Origin: Nitrospirales bacterium
Lineage (GTDB): Bacteria; Nitrospirota; Nitrospiria; Nitrospirales; UBA8639
Reading direction: 5' to 3'
DNA length: 42,061 nucleotides
Assembly: GCA_021603905.1 (NCBI GenBank)
Contig: BQIU01000031.1
Location: forward strand, 1 to 42,061
Made by a program: the position numbers and the translations under genes. This document shows positions 1-7,257 of this stretch, in pieces; the stretch's first letter is position 1; each line of letters starts with the position of its first letter. A model generated the notes under the pieces. The model was not told the DNA's origin, did no database searches, and saw only the letters and a program-made list of their open reading frames with translations.

Positions 1-954
1 GAGGTCTTAACTGAAAAAAATCGTTTCTTTGATCTTGTGGGAAAAAGTCCCGCCATTACTGATGTGTATACACGAATCCAGGACATTGCCCCGACTGATG
101 CGACGGTGTTGATTGAAGGTGAGACAGGAACGGGGAAAGAATTAGTCGCTCGAGCAATCCATCAAGCCAGTTCTCGTAAGGACCAGCCGTTCATTGCCGT
201 GAATTGTGCCGGATTGACGGATTCGCTCCTTGGCAGTCAACTGTTTGGCCACAAACGCGGAGCTTTTACTGGCGCGATGCACGATCATCAAGGATTTTTT
301 GAAGCATCGGATTCTGGAACCTTGTTTCTTGATGAGATTGGAGACATGCCGCTTAGTATTCAGACGACTCTGCTCCGGGTGCTTCAAGAAAAGGAAATTA
401 TGCGGTTGGGTGAATCCCACCCGCGAAAGGTTGATGTCCGGGTCGTCACCGCGACGCATCAAAATCTTCAAGAGCTTGTCAAGACGGGAGCGTTTCGGTC
501 AGACCTCTTGTATCGGGTCAGGGTTGCGCGATTACATCTTCCACCCTTGCGTGATCGACGCGAAGATATTCCACTCTTAAGTGAGGTGTTTTTTGGACAA
601 TCGCGTGCAGTCACCAAGAAGTGGGATATCCAAGGAATCAGTCCAGACACCATGCGGCAACTCATCAAGTATCGCTGGCCTGGAAATGTGCGCGAACTCA
701 AAAGTGCTTTGGACTATGCCTTTATTCACTGTCATAGTGCGATGATTCTTCCATCTGACCTTCCACCAGAATGTTGGGAGGCCGGGGATATTCCGCCAAT
801 GAACCTCAATCCAGAATGTGATGAACGGGAACAAATCGTTGCAGCTCTCAAGCGTGCAAAAGGCAAGCGTGCAGAAGCGGCACGATTGCTCGGAATGAGT
901 CGATCGACACTCTATCGTCGCTTGGATAGTCTTGGTCTTCCAGCAAAAGGGTAG
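1..954 (+). CDS. Sigma-54-dependent transcriptional activator, 5' truncated by the window edge
   Basis: The reading frame is open from base 1, so the visible 317 residues are the C-terminal part of a longer protein; the GTG at 37 is only an internal codon. The AAA+ domain that remodels sigma-54 RNA polymerase is complete: Walker A GETGTGKE (visible residues about 40-47), the sigma-54 contact loop GAFTGA, Walker B LFLDEIGDMP and an arginine-finger region. A Fis-type helix-turn-helix closes the protein (RAEAARLLGMSRSTLYRRL). The missing N-terminus would normally carry a receiver, PAS or GAF sensor domain; which one cannot be said from here. It is probably NtrC-like, activating sigma-54 promoters after a signal. 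Family assignment is secure, target genes are unknown. Confidence 0.93.
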   Translation, partial: EVLTEKNRFFDLVGKSPAITDVYTRIQDIAPTDATVLIEGETGTGKELVARAIHQASSRKDQPFIAVNCAGLTDSLLGSQLFGHKRGAFTGAMHDHQGFFEASDSGTLFLDEIGDMPLSIQTTLLRVLQEKEIMRLGESHPRKVDVRVVTATHQNLQELVKTGAFRSDLLYRVRVARLHLPPLRDRREDIPLLSEVFFGQSRAVTKKWDIQGISPDTMRQLIKYRWPGNVRELKSALDYAFIHCHSAMILPSDLPPECWEAGDIPPMNLNPECDEREQIVAALKRAKGKRAEAARLLGMSRSTLYRRLDSLGLPAKG

Positions 955-1306
955 GCCTTGCCCCGGGTCATGAATGATTCAAGATGGCTCTATTTTACCC
1001 TTGCCGATGTTTGAACGCGGTCTTGTGGCCTTCGCGTTCAATGCGCATGGTGTGTTTGTAATGGGGACGCGACAATTGTGACATGAGTTGAGATAAAAGA
1101 CATGTTGTGATTGGGAAAAGAGCATTAGAGTTCTGTAGGATTGTTAGCCGTTAATCGTGATTACCCCCTCTCGTGCAATCATGCGGGCTTTCATCTATGT
1201 CCCTCATGATTCGGTCTATCTTATTTTCCTTCCATGTGCTTATTGACAAAAGATCGTACTCAGAAATGTTCGAAAGAAGATGTCTGTGCTAACACAAGGA
1301 GGTTTT
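955..1306. other. Intergenic region between the sigma-54 activator and the DUF481 gene
   Basis: About 350 bases without a supported gene. It holds a perfect 9-bp hairpin (TTGAACGCG at 1011-1019 with CGCGTTCAA at 1033-1041) that may end the upstream transcript although no T-run follows. A TTGACA hexamer at 1243-1248 could be the -35 box of the next gene, but no convincing -10 lies 16-18 bases further on. Nothing else stands out. Confidence 0.5.
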
Positions 1307-2365
1307 ATGCACAAAAGTAAGGTGGTGCTGTGTGTGGTTCTCGTCTCTATGGCGATGACCGTTGTCGCGTATGCTGGAACGATGGCTCAGATCGATCTGA
1401 AAGATGGAAGTCGGGTGTTTGGCGAAATTCTTGAAATGACTGAAGGCAAAATGACCGTCAAGACGGCGTTTAGCGAGGAAGATCCGATCATCATTCATTG
1501 GAGTGAGGTCGTGGGTATTACATCGGAAGAGCCCATCACCTTGGAGTTGAATGACGGGATGACGCTTACGGGAATTCCCACAACGGATGAGGCCGGGAAT
1601 TTTCACGTTCAGACCCAGTTATTGAATCGTCCACTTCCCGTGACGATGGACTCTGTTCTTTCCGTGAATCCACCAGAAAAAAAGGCTGTGGAGTATACCG
1701 GTAATATCAGTTTTGGAGGTGCGATCAACTCTGGGAACACACAACAGAAAAATGCGAGTTTCTTGGGAGAGCTCATCGCCCGGAGTGATCGGTTGCGTCT
1801 GACGATTTTAGGGCGATGGATTTATGGAGAAAATCGATCCAACATAACTGCTCGAAACGCCTTTGGCACGATTAAGCTTGATTTCTTCATCACGAAACGC
1901 TTTTACGCCTATTCGAGTGCCATTTTTGAGCAAGATACGTTTCAGGACTTGCAATTGCGAACGTCCATCAATGCTGGCCCAGGGTATCAAATTATTGATA
2001 AAGGAGATTTTTCAAGCCCCTATCTTCAGGGAATGATGTTAAATGGTGAAATCGGACTTGGGTTTTTTAATGAAGATTTCAAAATTGCCCCAGACCAAAA
2101 TTATGTGACAGGACGCTGGGCTATTGACTTTTTATGGCCGGTCTTACCGACTGTGACACTCTTTCATCAACATCAGGGATTTCCATCTTTGGAGAGCAGC
2201 AGCGATTATTATATCACCAGTCAGCAAGGTATTCGACTCAATATTTGGGAAAATTTCGTATCAAGCTTACAAGTCAATTGGCGGTATGATAATTCACCCT
2301 CACCCGGATTTAAGAAGTCCGATACGCTGTACCTCTTGACCTTGGGTTATGCCTTCGTGTCCTGA
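1307..2365 (+). CDS. DUF481 family outer-membrane protein (YdiY-like)
   Basis: This is a 352-residue exported protein. A signal peptide is clear (MHKSKVVLCVVLVSMAMTVV then AYAG). An N-terminal segment of roughly 100 residues resembles an SH3-like or LSm-like fold seen before DUF481 domains (DGSRVFGEILEMTEGKM). The rest has the alternating pattern, the GNTQQKNASFLGEL motif and a terminal aromatic strand (LYLLTLGYAFVS) typical of DUF481 beta-barrels. The ATG at 1307 is chosen over the one at 1280 because AAGGAGG sits at 1296-1302 with good spacing and the signal peptide begins there. E. coli YdiY of this family is linked to salt and acid response; the function here is inferred only as an outer-membrane barrel. 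Confidence 0.87.
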   Translation: MHKSKVVLCVVLVSMAMTVVAYAGTMAQIDLKDGSRVFGEILEMTEGKMTVKTAFSEEDPIIIHWSEVVGITSEEPITLELNDGMTLTGIPTTDEAGNFHVQTQLLNRPLPVTMDSVLSVNPPEKKAVEYTGNISFGGAINSGNTQQKNASFLGELIARSDRLRLTILGRWIYGENRSNITARNAFGTIKLDFFITKRFYAYSSAIFEQDTFQDLQLRTSINAGPGYQIIDKGDFSSPYLQGMMLNGEIGLGFFNEDFKIAPDQNYVTGRWAIDFLWPVLPTVTLFHQHQGFPSLESSSDYYITSQQGIRLNIWENFVSSLQVNWRYDNSPSPGFKKSDTLYLLTLGYAFVS

Positions 2366-2410
2366 GCGTAATGAATCCTCCCGTGCCATGTCATCGTCAA
2401 TTGGCCTACC

Positions 2411-2473
2411 GTTAGATTCGTTTGGGAGCAGCGTTGTCAAGCCATGTTGACCTGACTCCCAGACGAATCTAAC
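2411..2473. repeat. Long inverted repeat (18-bp arms), likely terminator or small palindromic element
   Basis: Arms at 2411-2428 (gttagattcgtttgggag) and 2456-2473 are reverse complements except for one base. A nested GTCAA/TTGAC stem lies in the loop at 2436-2440 and 2447-2451. It sits about 45 bases after the DUF481 stop, so it could act as a transcript end, but there is no T-run. The arm length is unusual for a simple terminator. Confidence 0.6.
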
Positions 2474-2527
2474 GCTTTCCCTCATGCAGTAATCTCCTAG
2501 TTGCAGAAAAGCAGTTGAGTGCATTGA

Positions 2528-2565
2528 CACACATTCTGAAACAGAATTCTGTCTCAGAATGTGTG
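2528..2565. promoter_or_regulatory. 38-bp near-perfect palindrome centred on GAATTC
   Basis: Bases 2528-2565 read almost identically on both strands, with one mismatched pair, centred on GAATTC at 2544-2549. It lies between the DUF481 gene and the receiver gene, about 125 bases before the latter. There is no loop and no T-run, which favours a dimer-binding operator or a cruciform over a terminator. The bound protein is unknown. Confidence 0.45.
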
Positions 2566-2635
2566 CCATGAGCATGAAGCCTTATTTATTAAATGAGTGT
2601 AAGCTATTGAAAGTAAAGATTTAAATTATTGGCAC

Positions 2636-2641
2636 TATAAT
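2636..2641 (+). promoter_or_regulatory. Possible -10 box of the receiver gene
   Basis: A perfect TATAAT lies 50 bases before the ATG at 2691. No matching -35 hexamer is seen at 16-18 bases spacing (a TTGAAA at 2607-2612 is too far). The same stretch reads TGGCAC-N5-TTGAT, one key base short of a sigma-54 -24/-12 site. Confidence 0.3.
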
Positions 2642-2690
2642 TGATTATCTATCGTTTTGTCACGAAGTTCACTAAGACCTGGAGGGTTCG

Positions 2691-3125
2691 ATGTTAACGA
2701 TGGAACGAGAAGAAGTTTGGAATGGTCTTCGTAATGTTCTCGTAGGAGGCAAGGATGGATGCATGGATGAAATTCTCATTGTTGACGATGATCCAATTGT
2801 CCGGCATTTTATTCATCGAATGCTTCGTATACAGGGATACACGTGCACGGAAGTCGAACATGGACAAGAAGCCATCAACTATCTTCGGACACATCGTCCT
2901 TCCCTTATCATCACTGATCAGCAGATGCCAGTGATGACAGGAATTCAGTTACTCGAAACATTATTAGGTCAACTGAAAGGTCCACCAATTCCCACCATTC
3001 TTTTGGCCAAAGATAATGAATGTGGTGTGTCTGATCGAGCCAAGGAGTTAGGCGTTCATACGGTGCTGAGCAAACCACTCGATTATCGAAAGATCATCTT
3101 GGCTGTTTCGGCGGCGTTGTCTTGA
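2691..3125 (+). CDS. Single-domain response regulator (CheY-like receiver)
   Basis: This is a 144-residue protein consisting of one receiver domain and no output domain. The acidic pocket VDDD (31-34), the phosphoacceptor Asp76 in IITDQQMP and Lys128 in LSKPLD are present. The conserved Thr/Ser switch residue is replaced by Ala106 (TILLAKD), which is expected to change how phosphorylation is read out. The start at 2691 has GGAGGG at the right distance; an alternative ATG at 2763 would give a more typical receiver beginning MDEILIVDDD, with AGGAGG at 2744-2749 rather far upstream. It is alone on its transcript as far as can be seen. It probably takes phosphate from an unlinked kinase, passing it on or acting by protein contact. 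Confidence 0.9.
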   Translation: MLTMEREEVWNGLRNVLVGGKDGCMDEILIVDDDPIVRHFIHRMLRIQGYTCTEVEHGQEAINYLRTHRPSLIITDQQMPVMTGIQLLETLLGQLKGPPIPTILLAKDNECGVSDRAKELGVHTVLSKPLDYRKIILAVSAALS

Positions 3126-3710
3126 GGTATTCAGGACGGTCGTGATGTTGAGCATTCGAATAGGGTGACGGTATTGTCAGCGAGTTTACGCTATAGCCGT
3201 TTCAAATAACTTACGCTGTTTGAGGCATATAGCCGCTTCAGTTATACCGAAACGATAACACGTTAATCATTATCAAGACAGCCAAGCGGGTATAACCTCC
3301 CAATGTTTGATGTGGGTAATGACGCTGAATTAGTCAAGCAGGCTCGGCTGGAACGTATTTAAATTCGCTATAGTCGTTGTGATCTTGAGGAACGATTATC
3401 TAGGTTTTGTTGCTTGTCTTTACGGAGAAGGACAAATAGAGGGGGTACTTTTCCGTAGAGCATGGACAGTCTGTGATGATCGTTCCTCTTTTTTTGCATG
3501 CTGAATAGAAGAATGTTGGCTCAGGGGGTGACTCCTCAACAGGATGCGAATAGAGTTGGTGATGCTTGACTGGGGACCAAAAAAGGGGGATAGTAGATTG
3601 GAGCACACAACACACCCACTGCGAGCTTTCTGGCGTCGCACATGTGCTCTCCAGTCAGCTCACAGTATACAGTAGATTCTTATCAATCCAAATTTACATA
3701 GGGGGGCACT
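3126..3710. other. 585-base intergenic region before mscL
   Basis: It contains the interrupted palindromic repeat at 3191-3373, described separately. The remaining 3374-3710 shows no gene I can support: short overlapping frames on the minus strand have no ribosome-binding site and no family resemblance. GGGGGG just before the ATG at 3711 is the mscL ribosome-binding site. Confidence 0.5.
3191..3373 (+). repeat. Dispersed palindromic repeat, copy 1, carrying a nested insertion
   Basis: It begins CTATAGCCGTTTCAAAT-like and ends GGAACGTATTTnnATTCGCTATAG, the same ends as the copy at 9572-9668. Relative to that copy it holds roughly 85 extra bases (about 3215-3300) that themselves begin TATAGCCGCTTCAGTTATACCG, matching the reverse complement of 11216-11246. 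So one member of the family appears inserted into another. Confidence 0.7.
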
Positions 3711-4169
3711 ATGCTCCAAGAGTTTAAAGAGTTTGCCATGCGTGGCAATGTGGTAGATATGGCCGTTGGTATCGTCATTGGCGGGGCGTTTGGCAAAATC
3801 ATCTCTTCGTTAGTGAGTGATGTCATTATGCCGCCGATAGGTCTACTGATGGGTGGCGTGGATTTCACGGATCTTTTTGTGACGCTCAAAGACGGTGCAA
3901 CGGCAGGTCCGTATGCATCGTTAGCTGCGGCCAATGAATCTGGAGCTGTGACCATGAATCTTGGGGTCTTTGTGAATACGGTGATTAGTTTTATTATTGT
4001 GGCCCTTGCGATCTTTATGGTGATCAGGGGGATGAATAAATTGAAGCGAGAAGAAGAGGCGCCTCCTGCAGAGCCGACGACGAAAGATTGCCCACAATGT
4101 CAGATGACGATACCCATTAAAGCGACACGTTGTGGTCATTGTACATCAGAGGTCAAAAGTGCGGCATAA
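3711..4169 (+). CDS. mscL: Large-conductance mechanosensitive channel MscL with a C-terminal zinc-ribbon tail
   Basis: MscL is a homopentameric inner-membrane pore that opens under membrane tension to release solutes during hypo-osmotic shock. The N-terminal amphipathic helix ([20 protein letters not shown]), the first transmembrane helix ([20 protein letters not shown]) and the second ([20 protein letters not shown]) are all present. At 152 residues it is longer than the E. coli protein (136). The extra tail carries CPQC (127-130) and CGHC (141-144), a four-cysteine arrangement that looks like a small zinc ribbon. A G-rich ribosome-binding site lies just before the ATG. It is followed by another channel-like gene, which suggests an osmotic-safety pair. 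Confidence 0.96.
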   Translation: MLQEFKEFAMRGNVVDMAVGIVIGGAFGKIISSLVSDVIMPPIGLLMGGVDFTDLFVTLKDGATAGPYASLAAANESGAVTMNLGVFVNTVISFIIVALAIFMVIRGMNKLKREEEAPPAEPTTKDCPQCQMTIPIKATRCGHCTSEVKSAA

Positions 4170-4196
4170 GGTAAGCACGTAACTTGCTTGCGTCGT

Positions 4197-4236
4197 ACCC
4201 AGGCAATGGCAATGGTGCACGTGTCGTTGCCTGGGT
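4197..4236 (+). terminator. Hairpin between mscL and the following channel gene
   Basis: Perfect 10-bp stem ACCCAGGCAA (4197-4206) with TTGCCTGGGT (4227-4236), 28 bases after the mscL stop. No T-run follows, so it may attenuate or protect mRNA rather than fully terminate. Confidence 0.5.
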
Positions 4237-4280
4237 GCGTTTCGCAAATAACAACTCAGTCAATTGAAAAGGAGCCAACT

Positions 4281-5735
4281 ATGGACATGAGTAAACTCGT
4301 GGACTCGTTACAGGCAACGCTTGGCGAAACCTTACCGACTGTGCTTGGCGCACTGGCTATTCTTATTGTGGGGTGGTTTATAGCGGTTGCGATCCGAGGA
4401 GGTGTCCGAAAGTCACTTGGGTTTTTACACGTTAATGATCGGTTACGGACGAGCACTGGTACGCATATGGATCTTGAGTCAGGTGTGGCGGCGGGCTTGT
4501 ATTACGTCATCCTTCTTCTCGTCCTCATGGCCTTTTTTAATGCGCTGAAACTGGAAACGGTGTCTGGTCCGCTTCAAGGATTGGTCGGGCAGGTATTTGA
4601 GTTTATCCCAAAGCTTGTAGCCGGGGGTGTCTTGTTGCTTGTGGCATGGGTGTTAGCCACGATTGTACAAACCCTGGTGTCCAAGGCGTTAGGCGCAACA
4701 ACCCTTGATGAAAAGCTGGCGTCTGGAGCTGGGATGAGCCCTATGAGTGATACGCTGGGAAATGTGCTCTACTGGTTAATTTTTTTGTTGTTCCTCCCAG
4801 CGATCTTAGGAGCCTTGGAACTCAAGGGGCTTCTTGATCCTGTCCAGGGGATGGTCAACGACATTCTTGGCGTGCTGCCGAATATCATGGCCGCTAGCAT
4901 TATTGGCCTTGTGGGTTGGTGGGTCGCAAAAATTTTACGAGATTTAGTCAGTAATCTTTTGGCGGCGTCAGGAGTCGATCGTCTTGGTGAGAATGCCGGC
5001 CTTCGAGGAACCATGAGTTTGTCTCGCCTTGTCGGGCTTGTCGTCTATATTCTGATTCTTGTTCCTGCAATCGTGGCCGCACTTGAAGCATTAAATATTG
5101 ATGCACTGACTGAACCGGCGATTGAGATGCTGAATGCGATGTTAGCAGCGATTCCCAACATTTTTGCGGCAGCCATTATCCTGGCCATTGCTTACTTTGT
5201 TGCTGGTCTGGTTTCCTCGCTCGTTAGCAATCTTCTGGGTGGAATTGGGTTCAATGGATTACCAGAGAAACTTGGCGTTGGTCAGGTTCTAATGGGCGAG
5301 CCGACGCCGTCTCAGATTGTCGGGAAAGTCATCAGTTTCTTTATCATGCTCTTCGCAACGGTCGAAGCTGCGAATCGTCTTGGGTTTCACCAAGTCTCCG
5401 GGCTTGTGGCCATGTTCATACAGTTTGGCAGCCAAGTCCTACTCGGCGGTTTCATTATTACCATAGGGTTTTGGCTTTCCAATCTGGCGTATGCAGCGAT
5501 CAGCGGAGCGGGTTCCACCTCGGCTGCTAATATTGCGCGTTTTGCCATTCTCGGTTTGATTTTGGCGATGGGTCTCCGTGCGATGGGTTTGGCGGATGAT
5601 ATCGTGAATTTGGCTTTTGGGCTTACACTAGGCGCGATTGCTGTGGCGGTGGCCCTTTCCTTTGGTCTCGGGGGGCGTGAAGCCGCTGGCCGACAAATGG
5701 AGCATTGGCTCAGTAAGCTGCGTGGAGAACGGTAA
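4281..5735 (+). CDS. Mechanosensitive-channel-like protein with repeated conserved TM helices (CmpX/PF05552 type)
   Basis: This is a 484-residue, very hydrophobic inner-membrane protein built from about five repeats of a long membrane helix followed by a short amphipathic segment (for example VLGALAILIVGWFIAVAIRG, then LVAGGVLLLVAWVLATIVQT, then IMAASIIGLVGWWVAKILRD). Repeats of this kind are annotated as conserved TM helix domains of MscS-related proteins; the MscS beta domain is not visible. The ATG at 4281 is preferred because AAGGAGC precedes it; an upstream in-frame start at 4188 would add 31 residues with no membrane character and would read through the intergenic hairpin. Being next to mscL supports a role in osmotic or mechanical stress, but channel activity is inferred. 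Confidence 0.82.
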   Translation: MDMSKLVDSLQATLGETLPTVLGALAILIVGWFIAVAIRGGVRKSLGFLHVNDRLRTSTGTHMDLESGVAAGLYYVILLLVLMAFFNALKLETVSGPLQGLVGQVFEFIPKLVAGGVLLLVAWVLATIVQTLVSKALGATTLDEKLASGAGMSPMSDTLGNVLYWLIFLLFLPAILGALELKGLLDPVQGMVNDILGVLPNIMAASIIGLVGWWVAKILRDLVSNLLAASGVDRLGENAGLRGTMSLSRLVGLVVYILILVPAIVAALEALNIDALTEPAIEMLNAMLAAIPNIFAAAIILAIAYFVAGLVSSLVSNLLGGIGFNGLPEKLGVGQVLMGEPTPSQIVGKVISFFIMLFATVEAANRLGFHQVSGLVAMFIQFGSQVLLGGFIITIGFWLSNLAYAAISGAGSTSAANIARFAILGLILAMGLRAMGLADDIVNLAFGLTLGAIAVAVALSFGLGGREAAGRQMEHWLSKLRGER

Positions 5736-5743
5736 GGTTTCCT

Positions 5744-5789
5744 AACGTCCCATGATCTCAATACCGAGATCAGGGAACGTTTGTTTTTT
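5744..5789 (+). terminator. Intrinsic terminator of the channel gene
   Basis: The arms AACGTCCCATGATCTC (5744-5759) and GAGATCAGGGAACGTT (5766-5781) form a strong, slightly imperfect stem with a 6-base loop. They are followed by TTGTTTTTTG, a good T-run. It starts 9 bases after the stop codon. Confidence 0.85.
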
Positions 5790-6282
5790 GTTAAGAACTA
5801 TTGACCGATCGATTTGTGCTTCTCATGTACTCTTCATTTTTACTGTCCATGTAATGGGTGTGTCTGGTTGCGAGGTCCAAACATGATATTGTGTTGTTAG
5901 CACTTGTACCTGCCAATAAGTCTTGAAGGTTTGTGTTGCGTAAATAATGCATGTAAAATGCCATTCATGGCGCAGCCTTTCTTTGTTCTCAGCCATAGAC
6001 TCTTAAGGATTTACGTCGGTCCTCTATAATTGAAATCATAGAATTCATACTCCTCGCTTCAAATTTCTTCGATAAGGGTTAACGCTACGATCAACGTTGA
6101 TCACGTAGGAGTTGCCGTTCCATGAAGAATCCTCCGCTTATGATTGCTGAATCTTTCCAAATTCAAGCCTTTTTCGAGAGTCACGTTTTGTTGCTGGGTT
6201 TGGGGCTTGCTGTCTCCCGGTTAAACAAGAAATGATTAGAAGAAAGCATGACTGTTTGTCTGTGAGGTCTCACAACGTTGCC
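5790..6282. other. Intergenic region with no recognised feature
   Basis: About 490 bases between the terminator and the binding-protein gene. I see no gene, no strong promoter hexamers at good spacing and no member of the local repeat families. Confidence 0.5.
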
Positions 6283-7257
6283 ATGAATTCACGATTGTTG
6301 AAAATCGTACTTGGATTCTTTCTCGCAGTCGTGATCTGTGTCTTGGGTGCGTGTTTTGAGCATCCTGATCGTCCCCTACGACTCGGGACAAATGTTTGGA
6401 TTGGGTATGAGCCTCTGTATTTGGCGCGAGATCTGAACTATTTTCAGTCCAGCTCTGTCAGACTAGTGGAGTATCTCTCGGCCAGCGAAGTCATTCGTGC
6501 TTTTCGGAATCAAGCGCTGGAAGCCGCCGCATTAACACTCGATGAGACCTTATTGCTTCTCGAAAGTAAGATTCCAGTCCAAGTCTTTTTGGTGGCGAGT
6601 ATTTCTTATGGTGGAGATGTGATTCTCGGCTCACCAGATATTACGGAGTTTACGTCGCTGGTTGGGAAGCGAGTTGGAGTAGAAGCCAGCGCTCTTGGCG
6701 CATATTTTCTCTCGCGCGCTTTGGAGAAACATGGTTTGTCCCTCACAGATATTACCGTCGTGAGCCTTGAAGTTGGGGAGCATGTTGCGGCATACAAGGC
6801 AGACAAAGTCGATGCGCTGGTGACGTTTGAGCCTGTTCGGTCTCAACTCCTTGCACTGGGTGCGCATGAATTGTTTACGAGTCGTGATATACCTGGGGAA
6901 ATAGTCAATGTTTTGGTTGTCAATCAAGCATATTTTGCCCAATATCCCAATAACGTACGCAAGGTGGTGCGTGGATGGTTTCGCGCCATCGACTACTTCA
7001 CGGCAAATCCCCATGATGCCGCAAGTCGCATGCAGAAACGACTGAAAATTCTTCCTCAAGATGCACTGAAGAGTTATCGCGGCTTCCGACTTCCCAGCTT
7101 GGAAGAAAACCAAAAACTCCTTCAAGGTCGTACCCCGGGATTAGGGTTGTTTGCCAGACGTCTTCGAGATCTCATGTTGACGAAAGACCTGTTGCGAACT
7201 TCCGTCCAGCTTGATTCACTCTTTAGTGCGGTGGCGTTACAGAAGGGCTCATCATGA
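6283..7257 (+). CDS. ABC-type substrate-binding lipoprotein (NMT1/SsuA-like)
   Basis: This 324-residue protein has a lipoprotein signal (KIVLGFFLAVVICVLGAC) that puts the acylated Cys at the start of the mature chain. The mature part has the hallmarks of NMT1/THI5-like binding proteins: LRLGTNVWIGYEPLYLARDL near the start, a VGKRVGVE segment, and DALVTFEPVRSQL in the second lobe. The start is uncertain: the ATG at 6232 adds 17 residues, whereas 6283 gives a standard signal peptide; neither has a strong ribosome-binding site. No permease or ATPase gene is adjacent. Instead its stop overlaps the start of a histidine kinase by four bases, so it is more likely the ligand-sensing partner of that kinase than part of an importer. 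The ligand is unknown. Confidence 0.85.
   Translation: MNSRLLKIVLGFFLAVVICVLGACFEHPDRPLRLGTNVWIGYEPLYLARDLNYFQSSSVRLVEYLSASEVIRAFRNQALEAAALTLDETLLLLESKIPVQVFLVASISYGGDVILGSPDITEFTSLVGKRVGVEASALGAYFLSRALEKHGLSLTDITVVSLEVGEHVAAYKADKVDALVTFEPVRSQLLALGAHELFTSRDIPGEIVNVLVVNQAYFAQYPNNVRKVVRGWFRAIDYFTANPHDAASRMQKRLKILPQDALKSYRGFRLPSLEENQKLLQGRTPGLGLFARRLRDLMLTKDLLRTSVQLDSLFSAVALQKGSS

Noticed and set aside
2630..2645. Sigma-54 promoter for the receiver gene
   Set aside because: TGGCAC-N5-TTGAT lacks the essential GC of the -12 element, and TATAAT overlaps it, so a sigma-70-type site is as likely.
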